Positions 1 to 6,839 of a DNA stretch of 19,990 nucleotides are shown one piece after another (position 1 is the stretch's first letter; the number at the start of each line of letters is the position of its first letter). The stretch covers positions 1 to 19,990 of the forward strand of contig JAEYTY010000018.1 in the NCBI GenBank assembly GCA_023433775.1, read 5' to 3'. The notes beneath the pieces were generated by a model. That model was not told the origin of the DNA. It did not search any database and saw only the letters and a list, made by a program, of their open reading frames with translations. The stretch comes from Pseudomonadota bacterium (lineage in GTDB: Bacteria; Pseudomonadota; Alphaproteobacteria; Rhizobiales; Devosiaceae). Position numbers and translations under genes: made by a program.

Positions 1-310
1 CAATTACCCGCTGCCGGCCCTGCCTCAGCCGCTCACGCGACCGGCCCAACTGGGCCTGTGGCTGGCCGAGACGCGCAATGATCTGCAGCCGCCAGCGGTC
101 AAGCTGGTTGGCGAAATCGGCGATCTGGTTGAAGCGCTGGGCCAGACACAGGGCTGTATGCTGGCACGCATGTCCGGATCGGGCGCGACGGTTTTTGGCC
201 TCTTCGGCTCAAGCACGCAGGCCCATCAGGCCGCCCATGACATGCGCAAAGCCCGTGCAGATTACTGGGTGGCAGCCGCGCCATTGCTGATGCCGGAGCG
301 ACCCGCTTAG
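1..310 (+). CDS. ispE: 4-diphosphocytidyl-2-C-methyl-D-erythritol kinase (IspE), C-terminal part
   Basis: Open from the left edge (reading phase begins at base 2) to TAG at 308-310, giving about 102 C-terminal residues; the start lies outside the window. IspE is a cytoplasmic GHMP-family kinase that phosphorylates CDP-methylerythritol with ATP in the MEP isoprenoid pathway. Visible are an NDL segment near the start (TRNDLQPPAV), typical of IspE, and the glycine-rich GHMP motif 3, RMSGSGATVFGLF, near the middle. The missing upstream part should carry the PxxxGLGGGSS ATP loop. It converges with the polyprenyl diphosphate synthase gene and the two stop codons overlap (positions 307-310), so neither gene has a private terminator region. 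The identification is firm from motif 3 plus the neighbouring isoprenoid gene. Confidence 0.9.
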   Translation, partial: NYPLPALPQPLTRPAQLGLWLAETRNDLQPPAVKLVGEIGDLVEALGQTQGCMLARMSGSGATVFGLFGSSTQAHQAAHDMRKARADYWVAAAPLLMPERPA

Positions 311-1326
311 GACGCGCGGTTGACGCTGTGATCGACGACGTCGGCGAGGATGGATTTCATCTCGCTGTCGGGCAGGCCGGCCAGCGCTGCAATGGCGGCA
401 TCCGCGTGTTGCTGCGCCTTGGCGAGCGTGCGCTTCAGCGTATCGTGGCGGTTGAAGATGGCGACGACCTGCTGCACTTCGAGGTCGCTGGCATCGGCCT
501 TGCCCAGGGCCGCAGCGATGACGCCGCGCTCGGCTTCGGTGCCATCGGCCAGCGCCAGGATGACCGGCAGGGTCATCTTCCCTTCCCGCAAGTCATCGCC
601 GACATTCTTGCCCAGCGTGCCGGACTGGCCACCATAATCGAGCGCGTCATCAACCAGCTGGAATGCATTGCCGAGCTCCAGACCATACGTAGCGAGAGCT
701 TCGCGACCGGCCGCATCGGCGCCACCGGACATGGCCCCGACTTCGCAGGCCGCCTTGAACAGCACGGCGGTTTTGGCGCGGATCACTTCGGCATAGTCGG
801 CTTCGGTGGTCGTGAGATCGCCGGTTTTGGCCAGTTGGAAAACTTCGCCCTCGGCCATGACAGCGGAGGCGGCGGACAAGACGCCCAGCGCCTCGATATT
901 GCCAGTCTCGACCATCATCATGAAGGCCTGTCCGAGCAGGAAATCGCCGACGAGAATGGAGGCCTTGTTGCCCCAGATCACCCGGGCGGCCTGCTTGCCC
1001 CGGCGCATGTCGCTTTCGTCCACCACATCGTCATGCAGCAGCGTGGCGTTGTGCATGAACTCGACGGCAGCAGCGAAGTTGACGGCATCGCCCTTGCCCC
1101 TGGCAAAGAGGATAGCGGCGGCGACGGTAAGCATGGGGCGCAGGCGCTTGCCGCCACTGTCGATCAGGTAGCGAGCAAGCTCGGGCACCATGTCGACATG
1201 GGACTGTGCCCGATCCAGAATGAGGGTATTGACGCGCGCCATATCGTCCGCCGTGGCGGCAAGCAGCCGTTCCACAGGGTTCAACGTCGCTACATCCTTC
1301 ATCTGGGGCAGAACAGACACCGCCAT
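307..1326 (-). CDS. Long-chain polyprenyl diphosphate synthase (octaprenyl/decaprenyl type)
   Basis: A 339-residue trans-isoprenyl diphosphate synthase, which condenses isopentenyl diphosphate onto an allylic primer. In this group the product probably becomes the ubiquinone side chain. Visible family motifs are GGKRLRP at residues 58-64, the first aspartate-rich motif DDVVD at 99-103, and the second, DDALD, near residue 220. The fifth residue before DDVVD is Ala94, a small side chain as in long-chain enzymes. C40 versus C50 chain length cannot be read from sequence. The frame is open about 46 codons further upstream, but I chose ATG at 1326 because AAGGA sits 5 nt before it and homology begins there. 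It is convergent with ispE and divergent from the methyltransferase gene, with 89 bp between the two starts. Confidence 0.92.
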   Translation of the reverse strand: MAVSVLPQMKDVATLNPVERLLAATADDMARVNTLILDRAQSHVDMVPELARYLIDSGGKRLRPMLTVAAAILFARGKGDAVNFAAAVEFMHNATLLHDDVVDESDMRRGKQAARVIWGNKASILVGDFLLGQAFMMMVETGNIEALGVLSAASAVMAEGEVFQLAKTGDLTTTEADYAEVIRAKTAVLFKAACEVGAMSGGADAAGREALATYGLELGNAFQLVDDALDYGGQSGTLGKNVGDDLREGKMTLPVILALADGTEAERGVIAAALGKADASDLEVQQVVAIFNRHDTLKRTLAKAQQHADAAIAALAGLPDSEMKSILADVVDHSVNRAS

Positions 1327-1345
1327 TACAATCCTTGCCTGCCGG

Positions 1346-1374
1346 GTGCGGCAAACGGGTTGAGCCCGCCGCAC
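1346..1374. other. Inverted repeat in the divergent promoter region
   Basis: GTGCGGC at 1346-1352 is exactly complementary to GCCGCAC at 1368-1374, with a nested GGG/CCC (1357-1359 with 1365-1367). It lies between the divergent starts of the polyprenyl synthase and methyltransferase genes. It could be an operator or simply GC-rich chance pairing; no function is claimed. No convincing -35/-10 pair was found in this gap. Confidence 0.25.
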
Positions 1375-1415
1375 TCGCGCATATATGGTCGCGCGGAACC
1401 AGCCACCGGGGTGCG

Positions 1416-2201
1416 ATGTCCCTAGACCAGCCCAGCAAGTTTGTAAAACACCAATCGGTAACACGCGATGCCTTTTTGGGAGGCAGGATCACTCTGTCGC
1501 AGCCGGAGAAGGGTTTTCGTGCCGGGCTCGATAGCGTGCTGCTTGGCGCCGCAGTGAGCAGGGGCGCGAGAAATCTGCTTGATCTCGGGGCAGGTGTCGG
1601 GACGGCGGCGCTGGTGGCGCTAGCGTTGGGCAGAACAGAGCGGGCCACTCTTGCCGAACGGGACGAGACGGCGCTGGAACTTGCTAGTCGCAATATCGCT
1701 GACAACGGGTTTTCCGAGCGCGCCGGTATTGTGCGTGTCGATGTGACTGCCGGTGGCACTGAGCGCCGGGCTGCGGGGTTGCCCGACAATGCCCATGACG
1801 CAGTAATCGCCAATCCGCCATTTTTCGTGGCCGGGCAGGGCACGCTGGCGGAGGGCGATCAGCGGGCAAACGCACGCCACATGTCCGGCGAGGCACTGGA
1901 CCAATGGGTCCGCTGCGCGGCGGCCAGTGCATCTGCAGGCGGGGAAGCGATCTTTGTCTATCCCGCCGAGGGGCTGGCGGGTCTGCTCGCGGCATTTGAC
2001 AAGCGCTTTGGTGGAGTAACGATCTTGCCGCTGACCCCCAGACCCGGCAGCCCGGCGAGCCGCGTGCTACTGCGCGGCTTCAAGGGATCGCGTACGCCTT
2101 TGACTCTGCTTGCTTCGCGCCCCTTGCATGGAGCCGATGGCAATGGCTTCAGCGCAGATTTCGACGCGATTTTTCGTGGGGAAGCGGCGCTCGACTGGTA
2201 A
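1416..2201 (+). CDS. Class I SAM-dependent methyltransferase, TrmN6-like (COG4123 type)
   Basis: A 261-residue Rossmann-fold methyltransferase. The SAM-binding motif I is DLGAGVG at residues 56-62 and the catalytic NPPF is at 133-136, the signature of enzymes that methylate an exocyclic amine of adenine or glutamine. Its N-terminal section (DAFLGGRITLSQPEKGFRAG) resembles the TrmN6/YfiC group that makes m6A37 in tRNA1(Val); that substrate is an inference. The C-terminal half (RPGSPASRVLLRGFKG) also resembles that group. The frame is open upstream to 1335, but ATG 1416 is preferred: an ACCGGGG stretch lies about 5 nt upstream and homology begins here. HemK/PrmC-like protein methyltransferases are the main alternative, but the lack of an extra N-terminal domain argues against them. 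Confidence 0.8.
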   Translation: MSLDQPSKFVKHQSVTRDAFLGGRITLSQPEKGFRAGLDSVLLGAAVSRGARNLLDLGAGVGTAALVALALGRTERATLAERDETALELASRNIADNGFSERAGIVRVDVTAGGTERRAAGLPDNAHDAVIANPPFFVAGQGTLAEGDQRANARHMSGEALDQWVRCAAASASAGGEAIFVYPAEGLAGLLAAFDKRFGGVTILPLTPRPGSPASRVLLRGFKGSRTPLTLLASRPLHGADGNGFSADFDAIFRGEAALDW

Positions 2202-2249
2202 TCGCTTTCGCTCCGCCCTAAATCTGGCGGCGGAAACGGGAGGCATCGT

Positions 2250-2297
2250 ATGACCGACAAGCGCAGTGCAGAATCTGGCCGCGAGGCCCGGCAATGA
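2250..2297 (+). CDS. 15-codon ORF with strong RBS, possible leader peptide
   Basis: ATG 2250 starts a 15-residue reading frame (MTDKRSAESGREARQ) ending in TGA at 2295-2297. A canonical GGGAGG (2238-2243) sits 6 nt before the ATG, the best ribosome binding site in this part of the window. The stop overlaps the ATG (2294) of the next small gene in an ATGA arrangement, the usual signature of translational coupling. The peptide has no hydrophobic stretch and resembles nothing I know. It may be a leader peptide, or the true N-terminus of the downstream membrane protein separated from it by a frameshift. Confidence 0.4.
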   Translation: MTDKRSAESGREARQ

Positions 2298-2533
2298 CTT
2301 TTGTCATTCTGCGGATCGTCGTTTTCGTCGTCATCGGCCTGATGATCCTGTTTGGCGTGCGGCGGATCTGGCGCGACTGGACGGGAAAGTTCAAGGCAGA
2401 CGACGAGGAAGTCAAACGACTGCGCCGCGAACGCGACCTGGCCGAACGGCAGCGCCCTGACGTCATTGATCTCAAGCGCGACGATGATGGCACCTTTCGG
2501 CCAGGCGGCAGGGATGACGACAAGCGCCATTGA
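2294..2533 (+). CDS. Small single-pass membrane protein of unknown function
   Basis: A 79-residue protein with one hydrophobic segment at about residues 4-22 (VILRIVVFVVIGLMILFGV), followed by a very highly charged tail rich in Arg, Asp, Glu and Lys. By the positive-inside rule, the RRIWRDW sequence just after the helix puts the tail in the cytoplasm. GAGG at 2283-2286 lies 7 nt before ATG 2294, and the start overlaps the stop of the 15-codon ORF upstream. It sits in front of glyQ on the same strand with a 115-nt gap. I do not recognise a family. The clean hydrophobic/charged division, ribosome binding site and codon usage suggest a real gene. Confidence 0.6.
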   Translation: MTFVILRIVVFVVIGLMILFGVRRIWRDWTGKFKADDEEVKRLRRERDLAERQRPDVIDLKRDDDGTFRPGGRDDDKRH

Positions 2534-2572
2534 CCATGCCGACCGGCCAAACTAGAGGTTTGTCCGCCCTGG

Positions 2573-2620
2573 AGCGTTCCCAGCGAAAGTGGTAGCCGGT
2601 TTCGCGGTTCGGGAACGTGA
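2573..2620. repeat. Palindromic dispersed-repeat-like element in the glyQ leader
   Basis: Two nested perfect inverted repeats occur here: the outer pair CGTTCCC (2575-2581) with GGGAACG (2611-2617), and the inner pair GCGAAA (2583-2588) with TTTCGC (2600-2605), around an 11-nt loop. The segments AGCGAAAGTGG and CCGGTTTCGC match, from memory, a family of short palindromic elements scattered between genes in Hyphomicrobiales genomes. That would make it a mobile-type repeat, not a riboswitch. It lies about 30 nt upstream of the glyQ start and would fold in the glyQ 5' leader. No second copy is present in this window, so the repeat assignment rests on recall. Confidence 0.5.
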
Positions 2621-2648
2621 CCACGCAATTTGCCGCAGGACCTGCCAG

Positions 2649-3572
2649 ATGACCTCCCGCCCAAGCCACATGGACCCCAAGAACTCGTTTCAGGGTCTGA
2701 TCCTGACGCTTCAGCAGTTCTGGGCCGAACAGGGTTGTGTTGTTCTTCAGCCCTATGACATGCAGATGGGCGCCGGCACGTTCCACACGGCGACCACTTT
2801 GCGGGCGCTGGGGCCCAAGCCCTGGAAAGCCGCCTATGTGCAGCCCAGCCGCCGTCCCAAGGACGGGCGCTATGGTGAAAACCCCAACCGGCTGCAGCAC
2901 TATTACCAGTTTCAGGTGATCCTGAAGCCATCGCCGGACAATATCCAGCAGCTCTATCTCGATTCGCTGGCCACCATCGGGCTCGATGCCTCGGTGCACG
3001 ACATTCGCTTTGTCGAGGACGATTGGGAAAGCCCGACGCTGGGCGCCTGGGGCTTGGGCTGGGAATGCTGGTGCGACGGTATGGAAGTCAGCCAGTTCAC
3101 CTATTTCCAGCAGGTGGCGGGCTTCGAATGCTCGCCCGTGCCCGGCGAAATCACCTATGGGCTCGAACGCCTTGCCATGTATGTGCAGGGCGTCGAGAAC
3201 GTCTATGACCTCAATTTCAACGGCCGCGAAGGCGCCGAAAAGGTCACCTATGGCGAGGTCTTCCTGCAGAACGAGCAGGAATCATCGAAATACAATTTTG
3301 AAGCCGCGGACACCGACATGCTCTTCCGCCACTTCGAGGACGCGGAAAAGGAATGCCGGTCCATCCTCGCCAAGGGTGCTGACGGCAACCGCCAGACCAT
3401 GGCCATTCCGGCCTATGAGCAGGTCGTCAAAGCCTCGCACAATTTCAACATGCTCGACGCGCGCGGCGTTATCTCGGTCACCGAGCGCCAAAGCTATATC
3501 CTGCGCATCCGCGAACTCGCCAAGGCCTGCGGCGAAGCCTGGCTTCAAACCGCAGGCGGCGGCGCGGAATAA
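2649..3572 (+). CDS. glyQ: Glycine--tRNA ligase alpha subunit
   Basis: A 307-residue alpha chain of the bacterial alpha2beta2 glycyl-tRNA synthetase. It holds the class II catalytic core that activates glycine with ATP and works with GlyS in the cytoplasm. The highly conserved family segments are all present: SFQGLILTLQQFWAEQGC, QPYDMQMGAGTFHTATTLRALGP, QPSRRPKDGRYGENPNRLQHYYQFQVI, GWECWCDGMEVSQFTYFQQ and GEITYGLERLAMY. The frame is open to 2589, but ATG 2649 is preferred because AGGA (2637-2640) lies 8 nt upstream; ATG 2670 (MDPKNSFQG) is the other candidate and lacks a ribosome binding site. The beta subunit gene is not adjacent. It lies 3.3 kb downstream, beyond a leftward gene and lemA-DUF2207, so the two subunits may be transcribed separately. 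Confidence 0.97.
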   Translation: MTSRPSHMDPKNSFQGLILTLQQFWAEQGCVVLQPYDMQMGAGTFHTATTLRALGPKPWKAAYVQPSRRPKDGRYGENPNRLQHYYQFQVILKPSPDNIQQLYLDSLATIGLDASVHDIRFVEDDWESPTLGAWGLGWECWCDGMEVSQFTYFQQVAGFECSPVPGEITYGLERLAMYVQGVENVYDLNFNGREGAEKVTYGEVFLQNEQESSKYNFEAADTDMLFRHFEDAEKECRSILAKGADGNRQTMAIPAYEQVVKASHNFNMLDARGVISVTERQSYILRIRELAKACGEAWLQTAGGGAE

Positions 3573-3591
3573 TCCCCGCTCGCGCGGGGAT
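3572..3591. terminator. Perfect hairpin between convergent glyQ and the Rnk-like gene
   Basis: ATCCCCGC (3572-3579) pairs perfectly with GCGGGGAT (3584-3591) across a 4-nt TCGC loop. It starts on the last base of the glyQ stop codon and ends 10 bp before the stop of the convergent gene, so it could end transcripts from both sides. There is no run of U after it, so a strict intrinsic terminator is not shown. A stem made of a dispersed repeat is equally possible. Confidence 0.45.
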
Positions 3592-3601
3592 GTCCGGGTG
3601 A

Positions 3602-4012
3602 TCAAGCCGTAACGGGCTGTTCCACATCCAGCACTGTCAGCATGTGGCGCTTGTTGGCGCGGTCGCGCCAGGTGATCGACTGGCCCTTGCGCAGCCCGAT
3701 CAGCGCGGTGCCGATGGGGGTCATCACCGAAATCTTACCTTCATCGATATCGGCGTCCTTGGGATAGACCAAGGTGATCGACACTTCCTTGTCGTCATTG
3801 GTCCGATAGGTGATGCGCGACCCCATGCGGGCGACGTCTTCAGGCACCTTGCCTTCCTCGACGACGCGGGCGCGGTCGAGTTCGCCGAGGAGGCGATCGG
3901 CCAGGTCCGGCATCCGGTCGAGGCCAGCCATGGCCAGTTCATTGAGTTTTGAGTGATCGGCCTTGCCAAGCACGATAGCGGGCGCAAGGTCGCGACGAAT
4001 TTCTGTCGTCAT
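3602..4012 (-). CDS. Rnk/GreA-GreB C-terminal-domain protein (nucleoside diphosphate kinase regulator type)
   Basis: A 136-residue protein with the Rnk layout: a short N-terminal helical region (residues 1-50, with PDLADRLLGELDRARVV) followed by the GreA/GreB FKBP-like C-terminal domain (about 55-130; GSRITYRTNDDKEVSITLVYP and MTPIGTALIGLRKGQSITW). Family members bind RNA polymerase. They lack the long coiled coil and acidic tip of GreA, so they should not stimulate transcript cleavage and may instead compete with Gre factors. The start is firm: AGGAG lies 6 nt before ATG 4012. The gene faces glyQ and is divergent from lemA. Whether it regulates nucleoside diphosphate kinase here, as named in Pseudomonas, is unknown. 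Confidence 0.85.
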   Translation of the reverse strand: MTTEIRRDLAPAIVLGKADHSKLNELAMAGLDRMPDLADRLLGELDRARVVEEGKVPEDVARMGSRITYRTNDDKEVSITLVYPKDADIDEGKISVMTPIGTALIGLRKGQSITWRDRANKRHMLTVLDVEQPVTA

Positions 4013-4295
4013 GGAATTCTCCTTTAGCTCCGGCGCGCAAATGCGCAGCCTGGGAAGCGATAGTCATTAATGATGGGAACGGGCGCCGGATGAAAAATGC
4101 CGTGAGCCCTAGTCAGGCTCCGGCGCGAGCGTGAATAGGGCTTCTATCCTGCAATGAGGATCGTGCAGCGATGGCTCGGGCGCTTGTTCATGTCGCTAAA
4201 GCTAGTGTCTTGGCGCGGCAAGTCAAGGGTGCCCGTTGCATCGGTGCAGGCAAGCTGGCAGTGTCCGCGCGAAAGTGTTTGAGGGAGACTCGCAC
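4013..4295. promoter_or_regulatory. 283-bp divergent intergenic region (Rnk-like / lemA)
   Basis: No convincing gene is seen here. It contains a 10-bp perfect palindrome, TCATTAATGA (4064-4073), a 7-bp inverted repeat AGCCCTA/TAGGGCT (4105-4111 with 4136-4142), and CGGCAAGTCAAG at 4216-4227, which on the minus strand reads CTTGACTTGCCG. The last contains CTTGAC, the usual alphaproteobacterial -35 element, and would point toward the Rnk-like gene with a leader of roughly 190 nt. The matching -10 is weak (TAGCTT at 16-nt spacing). GAGGGAG at 4281-4287 is the lemA ribosome binding site. Confidence 0.4.
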
Positions 4296-4856
4296 ATGTT
4301 CGGCTGGATTGTTCTTGGCCTCGTCGTCGTCGCTGCCTTTTATGCCATCACCATCTACAACGGGCTGGTCAAAAACCGGCAGATGGTTGAGGAGGGATGG
4401 TCGGGCATTGATGTGCAGCTCAAGCGCCGCACCGATCTCATTCCCAATCTGATGGAGACGGTGAAGGGCTATATGGGCCACGAGCGCGAGACGCTGGAAG
4501 CGGTTGTCGAAGCTCGCGCTGCGGCCACAAGCGGCGCCAATGCAGGGCCGGAACAGCGCGCCAAGGTGGAAGGCGAATTGTCGTCGGCCCTTGGCCGTCT
4601 TCTGGCCGTCGCGGAGGCCTATCCGGACCTCAAGGCCAACACGACCTTCCTCGAATTCCAGGATGCGCTGCGCACTGTGGAAGACGAAATCCAGATGTCG
4701 CGCCGCTATTACAATGGCGCGGTGCGCAATCTGAACGTGCAGGTGGAGAGCTTCCCCTCCAATTTCGTCGCAAACGCCTTCAACTTCATCAAGGCGCAGT
4801 ACTTCGAGCTGGAGAACGAGGCGGATCGGGCTGTGCCCAGCGTCAAGTTCAACTGA
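4296..4856 (+). CDS. lemA: LemA family protein
   Basis: A 186-residue protein with an N-terminal membrane anchor (residues 2-20, GWIVLGLVVVAAFYAITIY), followed by a long helical domain expected outside the cytoplasmic membrane. It carries the family hallmarks YNGLVKNRQMVEEGWSGIDV, LKRRTDLIPNL, SRRYYNGAVRNLN and the C-terminal FELENEADRAVPSVKF. Molecular function is not established for the family. In bacteria the gene often pairs with DUF2207 or other membrane proteins. ATG 4296 is chosen because GAGGGAG lies 8 nt upstream and the anchor begins at once; the frame is open back to 4236. Only 4 bp separate it from the DUF2207 gene, so the two surely form one unit. Confidence 0.93.
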   Translation: MFGWIVLGLVVVAAFYAITIYNGLVKNRQMVEEGWSGIDVQLKRRTDLIPNLMETVKGYMGHERETLEAVVEARAAATSGANAGPEQRAKVEGELSSALGRLLAVAEAYPDLKANTTFLEFQDALRTVEDEIQMSRRYYNGAVRNLNVQVESFPSNFVANAFNFIKAQYFELENEADRAVPSVKFN

Positions 4857-4860
4857 CAAA

Positions 4861-6762
4861 ATGAGCCTCGTCTCGCGGATATTCAGCGCTATCGCGCTGC
4901 TGTTGCTGCTCGTCGCGCCCGTGACGGCGCGCGAGGAAATTCGTGCCTTTGCATCGGACGTGACGCTGCGCGTCGATGGCTCGGTAGAGGTTGTCGAAAC
5001 GCTGGATATTTTTGCCGAAGGCAACCAGATTCGGCGGGGCATCTATCGCGATATTCCGACAACATTGCTGGGTCCGCAGGGCAACAAGATTCGCGTCGGG
5101 TTCGATGTTTCCAGCGTCACGCGAGCCGGCCGCCCGGAAATGTTCCGTGTCGAGCGCATGGGCGATTTTCAGCGCATCTGGATCGGTAACCCGGACGTGT
5201 TGCTGACCTATGGCGAGCATCGCTATGTGGTCACCTACACGATGGAGCGCATGGCGCGTCCATTCGAGGACCATGACGAGCTCTATTGGAACGCTACCGG
5301 CAATTACTGGGACTTTCCGGTGCTCAAATCCATGGCGCGGGTGCATCTGCCGCAAGGCGCACGCATCAGCGACATGAGCGCCTATACCGGTGTGCCGGGA
5401 TCGAGCGAGCAAGCGGTGACCGCCACGCGCGTTTCGGACAATGAGGCGATGTTCCAGACGCAGCGGGTGCTGGCGCCGGGCGAGGGTATGACCTTCGCGG
5501 TGTCGTTCCAGAAGGGCATCATTGCCTATCCCGAAGGCAGCGCCGCCTTTATGCAGGAGCTGTCCGACCAGCGCGGCGTGTGGCTGCCGGTGCTCGCCGT
5601 AATCCTGCTGCTGGTTTATAATTTCAGCGCCTGGATGCGCGTCGGGCGTGACCCGCCAAAGGGTGTCGTCATCCCGCTTTTCCACCCGCCCAAGGGGTTC
5701 TCCCCGGCGCTGACCCATTATGTTTTGAAATGGGGTTTTGCCAATTCCGGCTGGACCGCCATGACCGCTGCCATCTTCAATCTCGGGGTGAAGGGGCTCG
5801 TCACCATCGACAATGCCGGCAAGACGCTGACAGTGACCAGCACGCGCAAGGAACCCGTTGAGACACTGCCCGTCGGGGAGCAGATCCTCGCCAATTACTT
5901 TGCCTCGCGGGGCTCGGTCACCTTCGACAAGGCCAATGGCAAGGATCTGGGCACCAAGAATGGCGAGTTCACTACCGCCATCGAGCGCGAAAACCGCGCC
6001 GTCTGGTTCAAGAACAATACCGGCTTTGCTGTGCTGAGCTTCGTGCTGGCCGCCCTGATGATCGTCGGTATGGTGGCTCTGGATGTGCTTGAACCCATTT
6101 GGCTGGTCATCGCGGTATTCGGCGGCATCTTTATCGGCGTAATCGGCACGGTGCTGTTTAACGTCATCAAGACCGGCCATGTGGTGCAGCGCATTGTGCT
6201 GCTGGTGGCCGCCGGGGCTTTTGCAACAAATTTCACCGGCGCGATGCTGGAATCGTTCACCGGTATCAATATCAATACGCCTGCCGTGGCGGCGGCGTCG
6301 CTGGTCGTTATCAGCGTCGTCTTTGCCATCCTGATGCGCGCGCCCACAGTGCAGGGTCGCAAGGTCATGGATGAGATTGCCGGGTTTAAGCTCTATCTGG
6401 AAACAGCCGAGAAGAACCGGCTCAACATCAATGATGAGCCGCCGCTGACAGTGGAGCGCTTCGAGCGCATCCTGCCCTATGCGATAGCGCTGGGCGTAGA
6501 AAAGCCATGGTCAGAGCATTTCGAGGCCGAACTGGCGCGAAACGCCACGACGGGCGAGAGTGGCGGCTATCGTCCGGCCTGGTATTCTGGCCGCAACAGC
6601 GATTTTTCCTCGGGCGGTATTTCGAAAACTGTGGCCGCCGCCTCGTCCGGCATGGCCGCGGCCATGGTGGCAGCGCAGCCAGTGCAGGCGAGCTCTTCAG
6701 GCTCGGGCGGTGGCGGTTTTTCCGGCGGCGGCGGTGGTGGCGGCGGCGGCGGCGGCTGGTAA
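4861..6762 (+). CDS. DUF2207 domain-containing membrane protein with Gly-rich C-terminus
   Basis: A 633-residue predicted membrane protein. Residues 1-23 form a signal peptide (SAIALLLLLVAPVTA). Residues about 25-220 form the extracytoplasmic DUF2207 domain (IRRGIYRDIPT, ELYWNATGNYWDFPV). A transmembrane helix follows at about 240-258, then a soluble segment with the family pattern GFSPALTHYVLKWG, then a hydrophobic block at about 385-500 with several helices. The tail is low complexity and ends in 11 glycines and a final Trp, a typical end for this family. Function is unknown; it is often found beside lemA. It starts 4 bp after the lemA stop without a clear ribosome binding site, suggesting translational coupling. 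glyS follows after 77 bp. Confidence 0.9.
   Translation: MSLVSRIFSAIALLLLLVAPVTAREEIRAFASDVTLRVDGSVEVVETLDIFAEGNQIRRGIYRDIPTTLLGPQGNKIRVGFDVSSVTRAGRPEMFRVERMGDFQRIWIGNPDVLLTYGEHRYVVTYTMERMARPFEDHDELYWNATGNYWDFPVLKSMARVHLPQGARISDMSAYTGVPGSSEQAVTATRVSDNEAMFQTQRVLAPGEGMTFAVSFQKGIIAYPEGSAAFMQELSDQRGVWLPVLAVILLLVYNFSAWMRVGRDPPKGVVIPLFHPPKGFSPALTHYVLKWGFANSGWTAMTAAIFNLGVKGLVTIDNAGKTLTVTSTRKEPVETLPVGEQILANYFASRGSVTFDKANGKDLGTKNGEFTTAIERENRAVWFKNNTGFAVLSFVLAALMIVGMVALDVLEPIWLVIAVFGGIFIGVIGTVLFNVIKTGHVVQRIVLLVAAGAFATNFTGAMLESFTGININTPAVAAASLVVISVVFAILMRAPTVQGRKVMDEIAGFKLYLETAEKNRLNINDEPPLTVERFERILPYAIALGVEKPWSEHFEAELARNATTGESGGYRPAWYSGRNSDFSSGGISKTVAAASSGMAAAMVAAQPVQASSSGSGGGGFSGGGGGGGGGGGW
6724..6756 (+). 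repeat. GGC/GGT trinucleotide tract encoding 11 glycines
   Basis: Eleven consecutive glycine codons (nine GGC and two GGT) lie just before the TGG and stop of the DUF2207 gene. Such a tract is prone to replication slippage, so its length may vary between strains. It stays in frame, since each change is one codon. Confidence 0.85.
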
Positions 6763-6775
6763 CCGCGCTGCCGCA

Positions 6776-6791
6776 GGCGATGGACATCGCC
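6776..6791. other. Small hairpin in the DUF2207-glyS gap
   Basis: GGCGAT (6776-6781) pairs with ATCGCC (6786-6791) around a GGAC loop, 14 bp after the DUF2207 stop and 48 bp before glyS. It lacks a U tract. It may be a weak terminator or a processing point that separates glyS expression from lemA-DUF2207, or chance. Confidence 0.2.
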
Positions 6792-6839
6792 GCGCCCTCA
6801 CGCTAATCACCCTGACGCTTTCCAAACCGGTTGCCCACC

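Noticed and set aside
328..1425. 365-codon rightward ORF opposite the polyprenyl diphosphate synthase gene
   Set aside because: It is a shadow of a gene with clear DDxxD motifs; its translation is rich in Gly, His and Gln with no family pattern, as expected in GC-rich DNA.
2573..2620. T-box or other amino-acid-sensing riboswitch before glyQ
   Set aside because: No T-box sequence or terminator/antiterminator pair is visible, T-boxes are not typical of alphaproteobacteria, and the sequence looks like a dispersed palindrome.
3572..3591. Possible CRISPR repeat
   Set aside because: Only the palindromic core resembles type I-E repeats and there is a single copy with no spacers or cas genes in the window.
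4171..4452. Rightward ORF crossing the lemA start in another frame
   Set aside because: It overlaps a well-supported gene, lacks a ribosome binding site and has a basic, Ser/Arg-rich product typical of shadow frames.
4849..6180. 443-codon leftward ORF opposite the DUF2207 gene
   Set aside because: Long only because GC-rich codon bias suppresses stops; low-complexity His/Asp/Gln-rich product, no ribosome binding site, and the opposite frame is a recognised family.
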